Of a stretch of DNA of 46,906 nucleotides, positions 1 to 8,820 are shown piece by piece. Where the stretch lies: the NCBI GenBank assembly GCA_013299055.1, contig JAAFKB010000021.1, positions 1 to 46,906 of the forward strand, in the 5' to 3' direction. The notes beneath the pieces are model-generated. The model was not told the origin of the DNA. It saw nothing but the letters and a program-made list of their open reading frames with translations, and made no database searches. The position numbers were made by a program, and so were the translations under genes. Position 1 is the first letter of the stretch; each line of letters begins with the position of its first letter. Origin of the DNA: Sphaerotilus sp. (GTDB lineage Bacteria > Pseudomonadota > Gammaproteobacteria > Burkholderiales > Burkholderiaceae_C).

Positions 1-1131
1 GCACTTGCTGTCGTACTGCTTGCCGTCGGCGCCCCACATCTTGCCGCCCTGGCGCATCATCGCCGGCATCGAGGCGTCCACGATGATGTCGTTGGGCGAG
101 TGGAAGTTGGTGATGCCCTTGGCCGAGTCCACCATCGCCAGACGCGGACGGTGCTCCTGGCAGGCGTGCAGGTCGCGGATGATCTCGTCGCGCTTGGATT
201 CCGGCAGCGTCTTGATCTTGTCGTACAGGTTCACCATGCCGTTGTTGACATTGATGCCCAGCTGGTCGAACAGCGCGCCGTGCTTCTCGAAGGCTTCCTT
301 GTAGTAGATCTTGACGCAGTGGCCGAAGACGATGGGGTGCGAGACCTTCATCATCGTGGCCTTGACGTGCAGCGAGAACAGGATGCCCGACTTGCGGCAG
401 TCTTCGAGTTCCGCCTCATAGAACTCGCACAAGGCCTTCTTGCTCATGAACATCGAGTCGATGATCTCCTTGTCCTGCAGCGCGACCTTCGGCTTGAGCA
501 CGAGGGTCTGGCCGCTGGCGGTGAGCAGCTCCATCTTCACGTTGCGGGCGCGGTCGAGCGTCAGCGACTTTTCGCCGTGGTAGAAGTCGCCGTGCTCCAT
601 GTGCGACACATGGGTCTGCGACCACTGCTTCCACTCGCCCATCGAATGCGGGTTCTTGCGGGCGTATTCCTTGACGGCCTTCGGTGCGCGGCGGTCGGAG
701 TTGCCTTCGCGCAGCACCGGGTTCACGGCCGAGCCGAGGCACTTGCCGTAGCGCGCCTTGATGGCCTTCTGCTCGTCGGTGGTCGGGTTCTCGGGGTAAT
801 CGGGGATGCCGTAGCCCTTGGCCTGCAGTTCCTTGACGCAGGCCGCCAGCTGGGCGACCGAGGCGCTGATGTTGGGCAGCTTGATGATGTTGGCGTCCGG
901 CTCCAGCGTCTTCTTGCCCAGCTCGGCCAGCGTGTTGGGCACCTTCTGGCGATCGGTCAGGTATTCCGGGAACTCGGCCAGCACACGCGCGGCGACCGAG
1001 ATGTCGGCGGTCTGGATCTGGATGCCGGCCGGGCTGGTGAAGGTGCGGATGATCGGCAGGAAAGCGCAGGTGGCTAGCGCGGGAGCTTCATCGGTGAGGG
1101 TGTAGATGATGGTCGGCTGCTGGGTCGTCAT
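1..1131 (-). CDS. icd: Isocitrate dehydrogenase, NADP-dependent, monomeric type (3' part cut by window edge)
   Basis: The minus strand is open from an ATG at 1131 to the window edge, giving the first 377 residues of a protein that in this family is about 740 residues long. The N-terminus (start [20 protein letters not shown]) and the following stretches on [15 protein letters not shown] and [15 protein letters not shown] are typical of monomeric IDH, not the dimeric Icd type. The enzyme oxidises isocitrate to 2-oxoglutarate with NADP in the cytoplasmic TCA cycle. A purine-rich CCGGAG lies about 10 bases before the start. It is divergent from gmk with about 140 bp between them. The C-terminal half lies outside the window, so intactness cannot be judged. 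Confidence 0.93.
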   Translation of the reverse strand, partial: MTTQQPTIIYTLTDEAPALATCAFLPIIRTFTSPAGIQIQTADISVAARVLAEFPEYLTDRQKVPNTLAELGKKTLEPDANIIKLPNISASVAQLAACVKELQAKGYGIPDYPENPTTDEQKAIKARYGKCLGSAVNPVLREGNSDRRAPKAVKEYARKNPHSMGEWKQWSQTHVSHMEHGDFYHGEKSLTLDRARNVKMELLTASGQTLVLKPKVALQDKEIIDSMFMSKKALCEFYEAELEDCRKSGILFSLHVKATMMKVSHPIVFGHCVKIYYKEAFEKHGALFDQLGINVNNGMVNLYDKIKTLPESKRDEIIRDLHACQEHRPRLAMVDSAKGITNFHSPNDIIVDASMPAMMRQGGKMWGADGKQYDSKC

Positions 1132-1270
1132 TCACGAATCTCCGGAGGTTCTGCTGGAACGGTGTGGCTGCGGCGGCAGGGCCGCACGGGCTGTATTGTC
1201 GTTGTGTCTGCGCACATCGGGGACAATTGCACGCCCGTCGCTTCACAAGCGACTGCCCTGCGAGCCTGCC

Positions 1271-1918
1271 GTGCCCCAATCTGCCACATCTTCGCCTGCC
1301 GACTACCCCGGCAATCTCTACGTCGTCGCCGCTCCGTCGGGTGCGGGCAAGTCCAGCCTCGTCAAGGCGTTGCTGGAGATCGACACGCGGTTGATGGTGT
1401 CCATCTCGCACACCACCCGTGCGCCCCGTGGCCAGGAAGAACACGGCCGCGAGTACTGGTTCGTCTCCCGCCCCGAGTTCGATGGCATGGTCGCACGGGG
1501 CGACTTCTTCGAATGGGCCGAGGTCCACGGCAACCGCTACGGCACCTCGCGCAACGCCATCGAGCAGCGCCTGCACGGTGGCGAGGACGTGGTGCTGGAG
1601 ATCGACTACCAGGGCGCGCTGCAGATCAAGCGCATCTTCCCGAGTGCCGTGCTGATCTTCATCCTGCCGCCGTCGTGGGAGGAACTGCACCGCCGCCTGT
1701 GCCGCCGCGGCGAGGACACGCCCGAGGTCATCGCGCAGCGCATGGTCAATGCCCGGCATGAGGTGGCGCAGGCGCGGCACTTCGACTACATCGTCGTCAA
1801 TGCCCTGTTCGAGACGGCCTTGTTCGATCTGAAGACCATCGTCCACGCGCAGCGGTTAAAATATTCGACCCAGCGTCTCAGCCGCCCGGCTGTGTTCGAC
1901 GCCCTTCAACTGTCCTGA
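1271..1918 (+). CDS. gmk: Guanylate kinase
   Basis: Phosphorylates GMP to GDP with ATP in purine nucleotide metabolism. The P-loop APSGAGKSS sits near residue 24 and is followed by the GMP-binding region ([15 protein letters not shown]) and the lid with GNRYGT. The frame is open back to 1106, but homologs begin shortly before [14 protein letters not shown], so I chose the GTG at 1271, giving 215 aa against a usual 205 or so. The start codon is therefore an inference. It leads the conserved order gmk, rpoZ, spoT, in which the first gene supplies guanine nucleotides and the third makes and degrades (p)ppGpp from them. Confidence 0.95.
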   Translation: MPQSATSSPADYPGNLYVVAAPSGAGKSSLVKALLEIDTRLMVSISHTTRAPRGQEEHGREYWFVSRPEFDGMVARGDFFEWAEVHGNRYGTSRNAIEQRLHGGEDVVLEIDYQGALQIKRIFPSAVLIFILPPSWEELHRRLCRRGEDTPEVIAQRMVNARHEVAQARHFDYIVVNALFETALFDLKTIVHAQRLKYSTQRLSRPAVFDALQLS

Positions 1919-1960
1919 GCCCTCTCAGCGACTCCTCACCTGCGGAAGAACGATCCCACC

Positions 1961-2164
1961 ATGGCCCGTATCACTGTCGAAGACTGCCTGCAGAAGATCC
2001 CCAACCGCTTCCAGCTGGTGCTCGCTGCCACCTACCGCGCCCGCATGCTGAGCCAGGGCCATGCGCCCAAGGTCGAAACGAAGAACAAGCCCGGTGTGAC
2101 CGCCCTGCGCGAGATCGCCGCCGGCCAGGTCGGCATCGAGATGCTGCGCAAGGTGCCGACCTGA
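1961..2164 (+). CDS. rpoZ: DNA-directed RNA polymerase omega subunit
   Basis: Small 67-residue protein starting [20 protein letters not shown], the standard omega N-terminus, with the conserved ATYRAR and [13 protein letters not shown] segments. Omega binds the C-terminal part of beta-prime, assists polymerase assembly, and in Proteobacteria forms part of the ppGpp binding site 1. It lies 42 bp after gmk and 77 bp before spoT on the same strand, a classic ppGpp-linked operon. Length is normal and nothing is unusual. Confidence 0.97.
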   Translation: MARITVEDCLQKIPNRFQLVLAATYRARMLSQGHAPKVETKNKPGVTALREIAAGQVGIEMLRKVPT

Positions 2165-2241
2165 GACGATTCTGACCCACGGCTTGTCGGGCATCGGCCA
2201 CACGCCGCCCGACCAGCCGCTGGACACGCTAGAGTCGATCC

Positions 2242-4683
2242 ATGGTGTCCCGCACAGCCGATGTCCTGCGCCGCATGTTCCTCTCGTCCTGGAGACGAGG
2301 GGGCAAGCCCGAGTCCGAGTCCGATGCGGTCGATTCCGCTCCGTTTCCGGACACCCAGCCCAGCGATCCCGCCGACCTGACCGACCTCGCCGCGCCTCCG
2401 GCGGACACCGCGGTCAGGAGCCGTTCCCGCCCCAGGACATCCAAGCCACCCCGCCCGGTGGTCGACCAGGTGCCCGGTGCCCACGGTGCCAGCGCGGCGT
2501 CGTTCGCCGTGCTCACCGCCAAGCTCGACTACCTCGACGAAGCCGACATCCGCCGCGTGCGCGAGGCCTACCGCTTCGCCGACCAGGCCCACCTCGGCCA
2601 GTTCCGCGCCAGTGGCGAGCCTTACATCACCCATCCCATCGCGGTGGCCGGTCTGTGTGCCGACTGGAAGCTCGATGCGCAGGCGATCATGGCCGCGCTC
2701 ATGCACGATGCGATGGAGGATTGCGGTGTCACCAAGGTCGAGCTGGTCGAGCGTTTCGGCACGCCCACCGCCGACATCGTGGACGGCCTGACCAAGCTCG
2801 ACAAGCTGCAGTTCTCGACCCGCGAGGAGTCGCAGGCCGAGTCCTTCCGCAAGATGCTGCTGGCGATGGCGCGGGACGTGCGGGTCATCCTGATCAAGCT
2901 GGCCGACCGCATGCACAACATGCGCACCATGGGGGCGATGGCGCACAGCAAGCGCGGCCGCATTGCCCGCGAGACGCTGGAGATCTATGCCCCGATCGCG
3001 CACCGCCTCGGCCTGAACCAGTGTTACCGCGAGCTGCAGGAACTCTCGTTCAGCTATCTGCAGCCCTGGCGCCATGCGGCCCTTGCGCGCGCCGTCGACA
3101 AGGCACGGGGTCACCGCCGCGACATGGTCGAGCGGGTGCGCCAGGAGGTGGAACTGTCGCTGATGCAGGCCGAAGTTCCCGCGCAGGTCTACGGCCGCGA
3201 GAAGACTGTCCACTCGATCTACACCAAGATGCGCGAGAAGCATCTCAGCTTCGCGCAGGTCAGCGACGTGTTCGGCTTCCGGCTGGTGGTGGCCACGCTG
3301 CCGGAGTGCTACCTCGCGCTGGGCGTGCTGCACCAGTTGTACAAGCCGGTGCCGGGCCGCTTCAAGGACTACATCGCCATCCCCAAGGCCAACGGCTACC
3401 AGTCGCTGCACACCACGGTGGTCAGCCCGGTCGGCACGGCGGTCGAGTTCCAGATCCGCACCGCCGCGATGCATGCCGTGGCCGAAGCGGGGATCGCCGC
3501 GCACTGGATGTACAAGTCCGGCGGCGGCAGCGAACCTCCGGACACCAAGCACCTGGGCACGATGTGGCTGCAGTCGCTGGTGGACATCCAGAGCGAAACG
3601 CGCGACTCGGCCGAGTTCCTGGAGCACGTCAAGATCGACCTCTTCCCCGAGTCGATCTACCTCTTCACGCCCAAGAGCAAGATCCTGGCGCTGCCGCGTG
3701 GCGCCACGCCGGTCGACTTCGCCTACGCCATCCACTCGCGGGTGGGCGACCACTGCGTGGCGGCACGGGTCAACGGCGAGCCCGTCGCGCTGCGCACCGA
3801 GCTGAATTCCGGCGACGTGGTGGAGATCATCACCGCGCCGTCTGCCCGCCCCAATCCGGCCTGGCTCAACTTCGTGCGTACCGGCAAGGCGCGCTCCAAG
3901 ATCCGCCACTACCTGAAGAACATGGAGGCCGAGGAGTCCTATGACCTCGGCCTGAAGCTGCTGGCCCAGGCCCTGCGCACCGAGGGCCTCGCGCTGCCCG
4001 GCACCGACGACGCCAGCCTCACCGACGCCGACGCTGCCCTGTGGCAGTCGCTGGTGCGCTGGAGCGGCAACCGCAACCGGCGCGAGCTGCTCATCGACAT
4101 CGGCCTGGGCCGCAAGATCGCCGTCATCGTGGCCAAGCGGCTGGCGCGCAAGATGGTCGAGCAGGGCCGCCGACCGGACGCGGTCACGCTCAGCATGGGC
4201 CGCTACGCCACCGACCAGGAAGCGCCCACCCAGGGCACCGTGGTCATCGACGGCAGCGAGAACGCCACCATCCAGCTCGCCACCTGCTGTCAGCCCATCC
4301 CCGGCGACGACATCGTGGGCTACCTCGGGCGCGGGGAGGGCCTGACCGTCCACACCGCCGACTGCTCCGTGGGCAAGCGCCACTTCGAGCGCGATCCGGA
4401 ACGCTGGCTGGGCGTGGAGTGGGCCGAGCAGCCGGCGCGCACCTTCCGCACGGCGGTGGCGGTGCTGCTGCACAACGGCAAGGGCGTGCTGGCCGAGGTG
4501 GCGCAGGCCGTCAGCCAGGCCGAGGCCGACATCGCCCACATCGACATGGACCCGACCCGCGACGGCGAGACCTCCGAGCTGAAGCTCACGCTGGCCGTGC
4601 GCGACCGGCAGCATCTGGCGGACGTGCTGCGCGTGGTGCGGCGTTGTCCGTCGGTGGTGCGGGTGGCGCGCGTCAAGCCCTGA
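2242..4683 (+). CDS. spoT: Bifunctional (p)ppGpp synthetase/hydrolase (RelA/SpoT family)
   Basis: Stringent-response enzyme of 813 aa that makes and hydrolyses (p)ppGpp. The order is a poorly conserved charged N-terminal extension (about 75 residues), an HD hydrolase domain with HD at residues 155-156 and ED at 159-160, a synthetase domain with YQSLHT near 387, a TGS domain at about 467-510, and a C-terminal ACT domain at about 732-813. Because the HD/ED residues are present, hydrolase activity is expected, which favours SpoT/Rel over the hydrolase-dead RelA. It follows rpoZ and gmk. The true start could be M12 or another downstream codon, since the extension is not family-wide. Confidence 0.95.
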   Translation: MVSRTADVLRRMFLSSWRRGGKPESESDAVDSAPFPDTQPSDPADLTDLAAPPADTAVRSRSRPRTSKPPRPVVDQVPGAHGASAASFAVLTAKLDYLDEADIRRVREAYRFADQAHLGQFRASGEPYITHPIAVAGLCADWKLDAQAIMAALMHDAMEDCGVTKVELVERFGTPTADIVDGLTKLDKLQFSTREESQAESFRKMLLAMARDVRVILIKLADRMHNMRTMGAMAHSKRGRIARETLEIYAPIAHRLGLNQCYRELQELSFSYLQPWRHAALARAVDKARGHRRDMVERVRQEVELSLMQAEVPAQVYGREKTVHSIYTKMREKHLSFAQVSDVFGFRLVVATLPECYLALGVLHQLYKPVPGRFKDYIAIPKANGYQSLHTTVVSPVGTAVEFQIRTAAMHAVAEAGIAAHWMYKSGGGSEPPDTKHLGTMWLQSLVDIQSETRDSAEFLEHVKIDLFPESIYLFTPKSKILALPRGATPVDFAYAIHSRVGDHCVAARVNGEPVALRTELNSGDVVEIITAPSARPNPAWLNFVRTGKARSKIRHYLKNMEAEESYDLGLKLLAQALRTEGLALPGTDDASLTDADAALWQSLVRWSGNRNRRELLIDIGLGRKIAVIVAKRLARKMVEQGRRPDAVTLSMGRYATDQEAPTQGTVVIDGSENATIQLATCCQPIPGDDIVGYLGRGEGLTVHTADCSVGKRHFERDPERWLGVEWAEQPARTFRTAVAVLLHNGKGVLAEVAQAVSQAEADIAHIDMDPTRDGETSELKLTLAVRDRQHLADVLRVVRRCPSVVRVARVKP

Positions 4684-5250
4684 TCAGGCGCGCACGGGTG
4701 CGGGGTAGCGCACCTCCACCACCTCCAGCCGCTGCAGGCCGCCCGGTGTCCGCAGCACCACCTCGTCGCCCTCGCGTGCCTTGAGCAGGGCGCGCGCGAT
4801 CGGCGCCACCCAGCTCACCTCGCCCGCCAGGTTGTCCGTCTCGTCGATGCCCTTGATGGTGATGGTGTGCTCGACGCCGTCGCCGTCCGCGTAGGTCACG
4901 GTCGCGCCGAAGAAGATCTGGTCCTTGCCGTGGTGCGCGGAAGGATCGGCCACCTCGGCGATGTCCAGGCGCCGCGTGAGGTAGCGGATGCGGCGGTCGA
5001 TCTCGCGCAGGCGCTTCTTGCCGTAGAGGTAATCGCCGTTCTCCGAGCGGTCGCCGTTCCTGGCCGCCCAGGACACCGTCTCCACCACCTTCGGACGCTC
5101 TTCGTCGAGCAGTTGCACCAGCTCGCTGCGCAGCATGTGCCAGCCCTGCGGGGTCATGTAGTTGCGTGTGCCGACCGGCAGCGGGGGCAGTCCACCGGTG
5201 TCTTCTTCCTCGTCGTGGCCCGTGGTTTCTGCTCGAAAGTCTGTGCGCAT
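4684..5250 (-). CDS. greB: Transcription elongation factor GreB
   Basis: Rescues backtracked RNA polymerase by stimulating transcript cleavage. The 188-aa product has the N-terminal coiled coil with the tip motif DRSENGDYLYGKKRLREIDR, which is the GreB form, and a C-terminal FKBP-like domain (FGATVTYADGDG to GDEVV). The acidic D and E at the coiled-coil tip, needed for cleavage, are present. The first 30 residues (acidic, GHDEEEDTGG) are longer than usual, so a later start is possible; no clear ribosome binding site supports the ATG at 5250. It is convergent with spoT, with no spacing between the genes. Confidence 0.93.
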   Translation of the reverse strand: MRTDFRAETTGHDEEEDTGGLPPLPVGTRNYMTPQGWHMLRSELVQLLDEERPKVVETVSWAARNGDRSENGDYLYGKKRLREIDRRIRYLTRRLDIAEVADPSAHHGKDQIFFGATVTYADGDGVEHTITIKGIDETDNLAGEVSWVAPIARALLKAREGDEVVLRTPGGLQRLEVVEVRYPAPVRA

Positions 5251-5282
5251 GTTCAGAATGGGAAGATCATTGGTACGATTTG

Positions 5283-5300
5283 GTCCCGCACCTGCGGGAC
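5283..5300. promoter_or_regulatory. Perfect 18-bp palindrome in the greB/regulator intergenic region
   Basis: Arms GTCCCGCA and TGCGGGAC are perfectly complementary with a two-base centre (CC). It lies in the 262-bp divergent gap between greB (minus, start 5250) and the HTH-receiver gene (plus, start 5513), 33 bp from the greB start. A symmetrical operator is the simplest reading; a short hairpin is the alternative. No regulator can be named. The rest of this gap holds the expected promoters but no hexamer pair I would defend. Confidence 0.4.
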
Positions 5301-5512
5301 TTGTGGCGAATTGCCATCACACTGGAGGTGCGGAATTCGTAATCGGGTGGCGAAATACGTCACACTTTGAAACATTCGATCCTACAGCAGGGGAAGTGGC
5401 GTGCCGATGACTGGAGCACGTCACCAAAAAGAACGAAGTGCTGGAGACCTGCAGACTTGCCAGCCGAGCGCTGGCGGGTCTGCCCGATAGGTGTTTTTGA
5501 GGGCCCCCTGCC

Positions 5513-6163
5513 ATGTCCCGTCCCCATTTTGCTCAAGATCCGATGGATCCATTGTTGACCACCCGCGAGGCCGCCCAGCGCCTGGGCGTGTCGCTGCGCA
5601 CGGTCCAGCTCTGGGTCGAAGCGGGAACCCTGCCCGCCGGGCGTACGCCGGGCGGCCACCGGCGCATCCGTCTGTCGGCCGTCGAGGCCCTGGCGCACCG
5701 CAGTGGCCTGCGCCCTGCTGCGCCGACGTCGCTGTCGATGGCGGCGGCTGGCAACGCGCCGCTGGACTTGCTGCTGATCGCCTCCAGCGTGGACCAGCTC
5801 CACCTGTGGCAGGAGGTGCTGCACCCGCTGGGTGCGGCGGTGGCGATCCGCGGCGCCAACAACGGCTACACCGGGCTGCTGCAGCTGGGGCGCAAGGTGC
5901 CGGAGCTGCTGGTCACGGACCTGGCCATGCCCGACATCGACGGCTACGCCATGCTGTTGACCCTGTCGTCGCTGAGCGACTACAGCCAGCTGCGCGTGCT
6001 GGCCATCACCGCCCAGACACCGCACCAGATCGCTGAGCGCGGCGGGCTGCCCGATCGCGTGCGCGTCGTCCACCAGCCGGCGCCGGCGATTGCCGTGCGG
6101 GCCTGGGTCGAGTCGGAAATGGCGCGCATGGGCCGCAGCCTGTCGGTGGATGCTGTAGCCTGA
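5513..6163 (+). CDS. MerR-type helix-turn-helix protein fused to a degenerate receiver domain
   Basis: 216 aa. Residues about 15-52 (LLTTREAAQRLGVSLRTVQL, then PAGRTPGGHRRI) form a MerR/excisionase winged HTH. Residues about 84-205 resemble a response-regulator receiver: D136 in LLVTDLAMPDIDGY matches the phospho-acceptor position, but the acidic pair after strand 1 is replaced (LLLIASSVD) and the strand-5 Lys-Pro is HQP. Magnesium-dependent phosphorylation is thus doubtful, and it may be a pseudo-receiver DNA-binding protein. Four bases separate it from the CheY-like gene, so the two are probably co-transcribed. An alternative start is M11 at 5543. Target genes are unknown. Confidence 0.85.
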   Translation: MSRPHFAQDPMDPLLTTREAAQRLGVSLRTVQLWVEAGTLPAGRTPGGHRRIRLSAVEALAHRSGLRPAAPTSLSMAAAGNAPLDLLLIASSVDQLHLWQEVLHPLGAAVAIRGANNGYTGLLQLGRKVPELLVTDLAMPDIDGYAMLLTLSSLSDYSQLRVLAITAQTPHQIAERGGLPDRVRVVHQPAPAIAVRAWVESEMARMGRSLSVDAVA

Positions 6164-6167
6164 CAGG

Positions 6168-6548
6168 ATGAACACACCGCGTCGCATCCTCATCGTCGAT
6201 GACCAGCCGGATCTGCGCAAGCTCATCCGCATGACGCTGGAGCTGGGTGAGTTCGAGGTCCACGATGCGGTGGATGGTGCCGGTGCGCTGGCCCTGGCGG
6301 CGGCGCTGCAGCCCGACCTCGTGCTGCTGGACGTGATGATGCCGGGCGGCCTCGACGGCTACCAGGTGTGCGAGCGGCTCAAGCGCGACCCGGCGCTGGC
6401 TGGCACGCTGGTGGTCATGCTCACCGCACGCGGACAGGCGGGCGACATCGAGGCGGGACAGGCAGCCGGTGCCGACGGCTATCTGGTCAAGCCCTTCAGC
6501 CCGTTCGAGCTGATCGAGCGGGTCGAGACCCTGCTCGGCGTGGACTGA
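6168..6548 (+). CDS. CheY-like single-domain response regulator
   Basis: 126-aa stand-alone receiver. All key residues are visible: acidic pair D11-D12 (ILIVDDQPD), phospho-acceptor D55 (LLDVMMPGG), switch Thr86 (MLTARG) and Lys108 (LVKPFSP). The MMPGGLDGY loop has one extra Gly compared with the usual MPGLDG. There is no output domain, so it must act through a partner, plausibly a kinase, a phosphorelay or the degenerate-receiver protein just upstream, whose stop lies 4 bases before this start. The partner is inference only; no cognate kinase with the same operon is seen, although an OmpR-type pair follows 126 bp downstream. Confidence 0.93.
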   Translation: MNTPRRILIVDDQPDLRKLIRMTLELGEFEVHDAVDGAGALALAAALQPDLVLLDVMMPGGLDGYQVCERLKRDPALAGTLVVMLTARGQAGDIEAGQAAGADGYLVKPFSPFELIERVETLLGVD

Positions 6549-6554
6549 GGGCGA

Positions 6555-6600
6555 CACGCTTCTTTACCGGCGCGTCATGCCGGCCTGACGCGCAAGCGTG
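6555..6600. terminator. Nested hairpin after the CheY-like gene
   Basis: Two stacked stems: outer CACGCTT (6555-6561) with AAGCGTG (6594-6600), and inner CGCGTCA (6571-6577) with TGACGCG (6586-6592). The inner loop holds GCCGGC. There is no downstream T-run, so a Rho-independent terminator is uncertain; it could also be an operator or RNA structure between the CheY-like gene and the OmpR-type regulator. Confidence 0.4.
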
Positions 6601-6674
6601 ACGATCCGGGGACTGTCTGCTCCCCTTGCCGTTCTGGTGATCCCATGCGCTCCGCCCCTGCCGACTTTGCTGCC

Positions 6675-7391
6675 ATGCTCTCCATGCCCGCCCGCATCCT
6701 CCTCATCGACGACGACACCCGCCTGACCGGCATGGTGCGGGACTACCTGCAAGCTGCAGGTCTGGCCGTCAGCGTGGCGAGTGATCTGGCCCAGGGCCGG
6801 CTCAAGCTCCAGCGCGAGCCGCTGGATGCGCTGGTGCTGGACCTGATGCTGCCGGACGGCGACGGCCTGGACCTGACGCGCGAGCTGCGCGCCGATCCGC
6901 GCCTGCGCAGCCTGCCCCTGCTGATGCTCACTGCCCGGGGCGAGCCGATGGACCGCATCATCGGTCTCGAACTCGGCGCCGACGACTACCTGCCCAAGCC
7001 CTTCGAGCCGCGCGAGCTGCTGGCGCGCATCAAGGCGCTGCTGCGGCGGGCGGCACCGGCTGCGGACGGGGCGGTGCTGCGCTTCGGGCGGCTGGAGGTG
7101 GATGTCAATGCCCGCCAGGTGCGCATCGACGGCCGTGTCTGCGAGCTGACCAGCTACCAGTTCGACATCCTGCACGTCATGGCACAGAGCCCCGGCCGCG
7201 TGCTCTCGCGCGACCAGATCATGGACGCCCTGCGCGGCCACCCGATCGACGCCTTCGACCGCAGCATCGACGTCCACATGTCGCGCATCCGAGCCGCCAT
7301 CGAGGACGATCCCAAGAGCCCGCGCCGCATCCTGACGGTGCGTGGCACCGGCTACGTCTTCGCCCGCAAGCAGGACGGCGACGCGGTCTGA
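6675..7391 (+). CDS. OmpR-family DNA-binding response regulator
   Basis: Two-component transcription factor. It has an N-terminal receiver with the acidic cluster in ILLIDDD, phospho-acceptor Asp in LVLDLMLPDGDG, Thr in MLTARGE and Lys in LPKPFEP, and a C-terminal winged-helix domain (LTSYQFDILHVMAQSPGRVL to RGTGYVF). I chose the ATG at 6675; the frame is open upstream to 6645, and MPAR at 6684 is equally plausible because receivers normally start just before RILLIDD. The sensor kinase begins 7 bp after its stop, so the two form one operon and a cognate pair. The stimulus is not identifiable from sequence. Confidence 0.94.
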   Translation: MLSMPARILLIDDDTRLTGMVRDYLQAAGLAVSVASDLAQGRLKLQREPLDALVLDLMLPDGDGLDLTRELRADPRLRSLPLLMLTARGEPMDRIIGLELGADDYLPKPFEPRELLARIKALLRRAAPAADGAVLRFGRLEVDVNARQVRIDGRVCELTSYQFDILHVMAQSPGRVLSRDQIMDALRGHPIDAFDRSIDVHMSRIRAAIEDDPKSPRRILTVRGTGYVFARKQDGDAV

Positions 7392-7398
7392 GCCTGGC

Positions 7399-8820
7399 AT
7401 GCGCACGCTCTACCTGCGCATCTACCTCACGGTGGTGGTGGCGCTGCTGGTGTTCGCGCTGCTGGCCGTGTGGCTCGTGCGCCAGCACACGCAAGCAGAG
7501 CGCGGCCGCACCGAAGGGGTCGTCTCCGAGCGCACGCTGGCCCTGAGCGCCTTGCTCGTCAACAGCCTGCCGCCGGCCACTGCGGACGCTGCGCAGCAGC
7601 GCCAGGCCCTGCTCGACTGGTCGCACCGGCTGCGCATGCCCATGGCGCTGGACGCTGCGGACGGCCAGCGCCTGGCCGAGTCGCCGTTCTACACCCGCAA
7701 GGTCGGGGAATACCGCGCCAACGAGGGGGCTGTGGCCTCGCGTGTGCCGCTGGCCGACGGGCGCACGCTGTGGGTGCTGGCCGGGCGGGGCGGGCCGGGT
7801 GGGGGGGGACCGCCCGGCGGCGGGTCGGGTCACCGGCACCACGACGCTCCCCCTCGCCCTCAAGGCTGGCAGGACTGGCAGCCGTGGCGGCCGCAGCCGG
7901 GCTGGGTCGATGACGTGTCGGTGCTGTTCGGGCTGCTGGGCACGCTGTTCGTGGCGGTGACGGCGGGTGCCTACCCGGTGGTGCGGCGCCTGACGCGCCG
8001 GCTGGAGGCCTTGCAGCGCGGCGTCGAGCAGTTCGGCGCTGGCGACCTTGCGCACCGGGTCGACACGGGCGGGCGTGACGAGGTGGCGGCCGTGGCGCTG
8101 AGCTTCAACCAGGCGGCGCAGCGCATCGAGGATCTGGTGCGCTCCAACCGGGCGCTGCTGGCCAACGCGAGCCATGAACTGCGCTCGCCGCTGGCCCGGC
8201 TCAAGATGGCGGTGGCGATGATGGACGGTGCGGACGCGGTACAGCGGGACGCCCTGCGCAGCGAGATCGACCATGACATCCGCGAGCTGGACGGACTGGT
8301 CGAGGAGGTGCTGCTGGCCAGCCGGCTCGACGCCCAGATGCCACTGCGGCTGGAGCCGGTGGATCTGCTCGGACTGCTGGTGGAGGAGGCGGCGCGGGTC
8401 GGCGCTGGCGCCGAGGGCGACGCGGTCGTGGTGGAGGCCGAGGAGCGGCTGCTGCGCCGCGCCCTGCGCAACCTGCTGGAAAACGCCCGCCGCTACGGCG
8501 GCGACGAGGTGGACGCCAGCGTGCGCCGCCTGGGGGCGCAGCAGGTCGAGATCCTGGTCTGCGACCGCGGCCCCGGTGTCCCGCAAGCCCACCGCGAGCA
8601 GGTCTTCGAGCCGTTCTTTCGCCTGCCGGGCCACGCCGAGCGGGCCGGGGGTGTCGGGCTCGGGCTGGCGCTGGTGCGGCAGATCGCCGAACGCCACGGC
8701 GGCACGGTGCGCTGCCTGGCCCGCGGGGGCGGCGGCAGCTGCTTCGCGATCACGCTGCCCTGTACGGCGGTGACGGCAGCGGTGTCGGGCCAGGGCGCAC
8801 CCGGTCGGCGTAGCGGTTGA
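7399..8820 (+). CDS. Sensor histidine kinase with a Gly/His-rich periplasmic segment
   Basis: 473 aa. TM1 is at about residues 8-28 and TM2 at 173-195, flanking a periplasmic region of about 145 residues; then HAMP (about 196-248), the H-box SHELRSPLARL with His259, and an ATPase domain with N-box NLLENARRYG, DRGPGVP and GVGLGLALV. Just before TM2 the periplasmic part is very rich in Gly, Pro, His and Trp (around residues 130-165, including GHRHH), which could bind a metal or be a flexible linker; that is inference. It contains a run of eight G at 7801-7808. It follows the OmpR-type regulator after 7 bp, and its 3' end overlaps the convergent DUF1289 gene by 71 bp. Confidence 0.93.
   Translation: MRTLYLRIYLTVVVALLVFALLAVWLVRQHTQAERGRTEGVVSERTLALSALLVNSLPPATADAAQQRQALLDWSHRLRMPMALDAADGQRLAESPFYTRKVGEYRANEGAVASRVPLADGRTLWVLAGRGGPGGGGPPGGGSGHRHHDAPPRPQGWQDWQPWRPQPGWVDDVSVLFGLLGTLFVAVTAGAYPVVRRLTRRLEALQRGVEQFGAGDLAHRVDTGGRDEVAAVALSFNQAAQRIEDLVRSNRALLANASHELRSPLARLKMAVAMMDGADAVQRDALRSEIDHDIRELDGLVEEVLLASRLDAQMPLRLEPVDLLGLLVEEAARVGAGAEGDAVVVEAEERLLRRALRNLLENARRYGGDEVDASVRRLGAQQVEILVCDRGPGVPQAHREQVFEPFFRLPGHAERAGGVGLGLALVRQIAERHGGTVRCLARGGGGSCFAITLPCTAVTAAVSGQGAPGRRSG

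Noticed and set aside
100-1077. A long plus-strand reading frame of 325 residues
   Set aside because: It is antisense to icd, whose translated sequence is clearly a known enzyme; high GC makes such long shadow frames common.
1196-1227. A promoter for gmk
   Set aside because: GACAAT (1222-1227) is -10-like, but the nearest TTG hexamers are at the wrong distance (14 or 20 bp), so it was not called.
2032-4614. A minus-strand frame of 860 residues opposite spoT and rpoZ
   Set aside because: It has a His/Arg/Ala/Gly-rich sequence with no domain, as expected of the antisense of a GC-rich gene; spoT itself is unmistakable.
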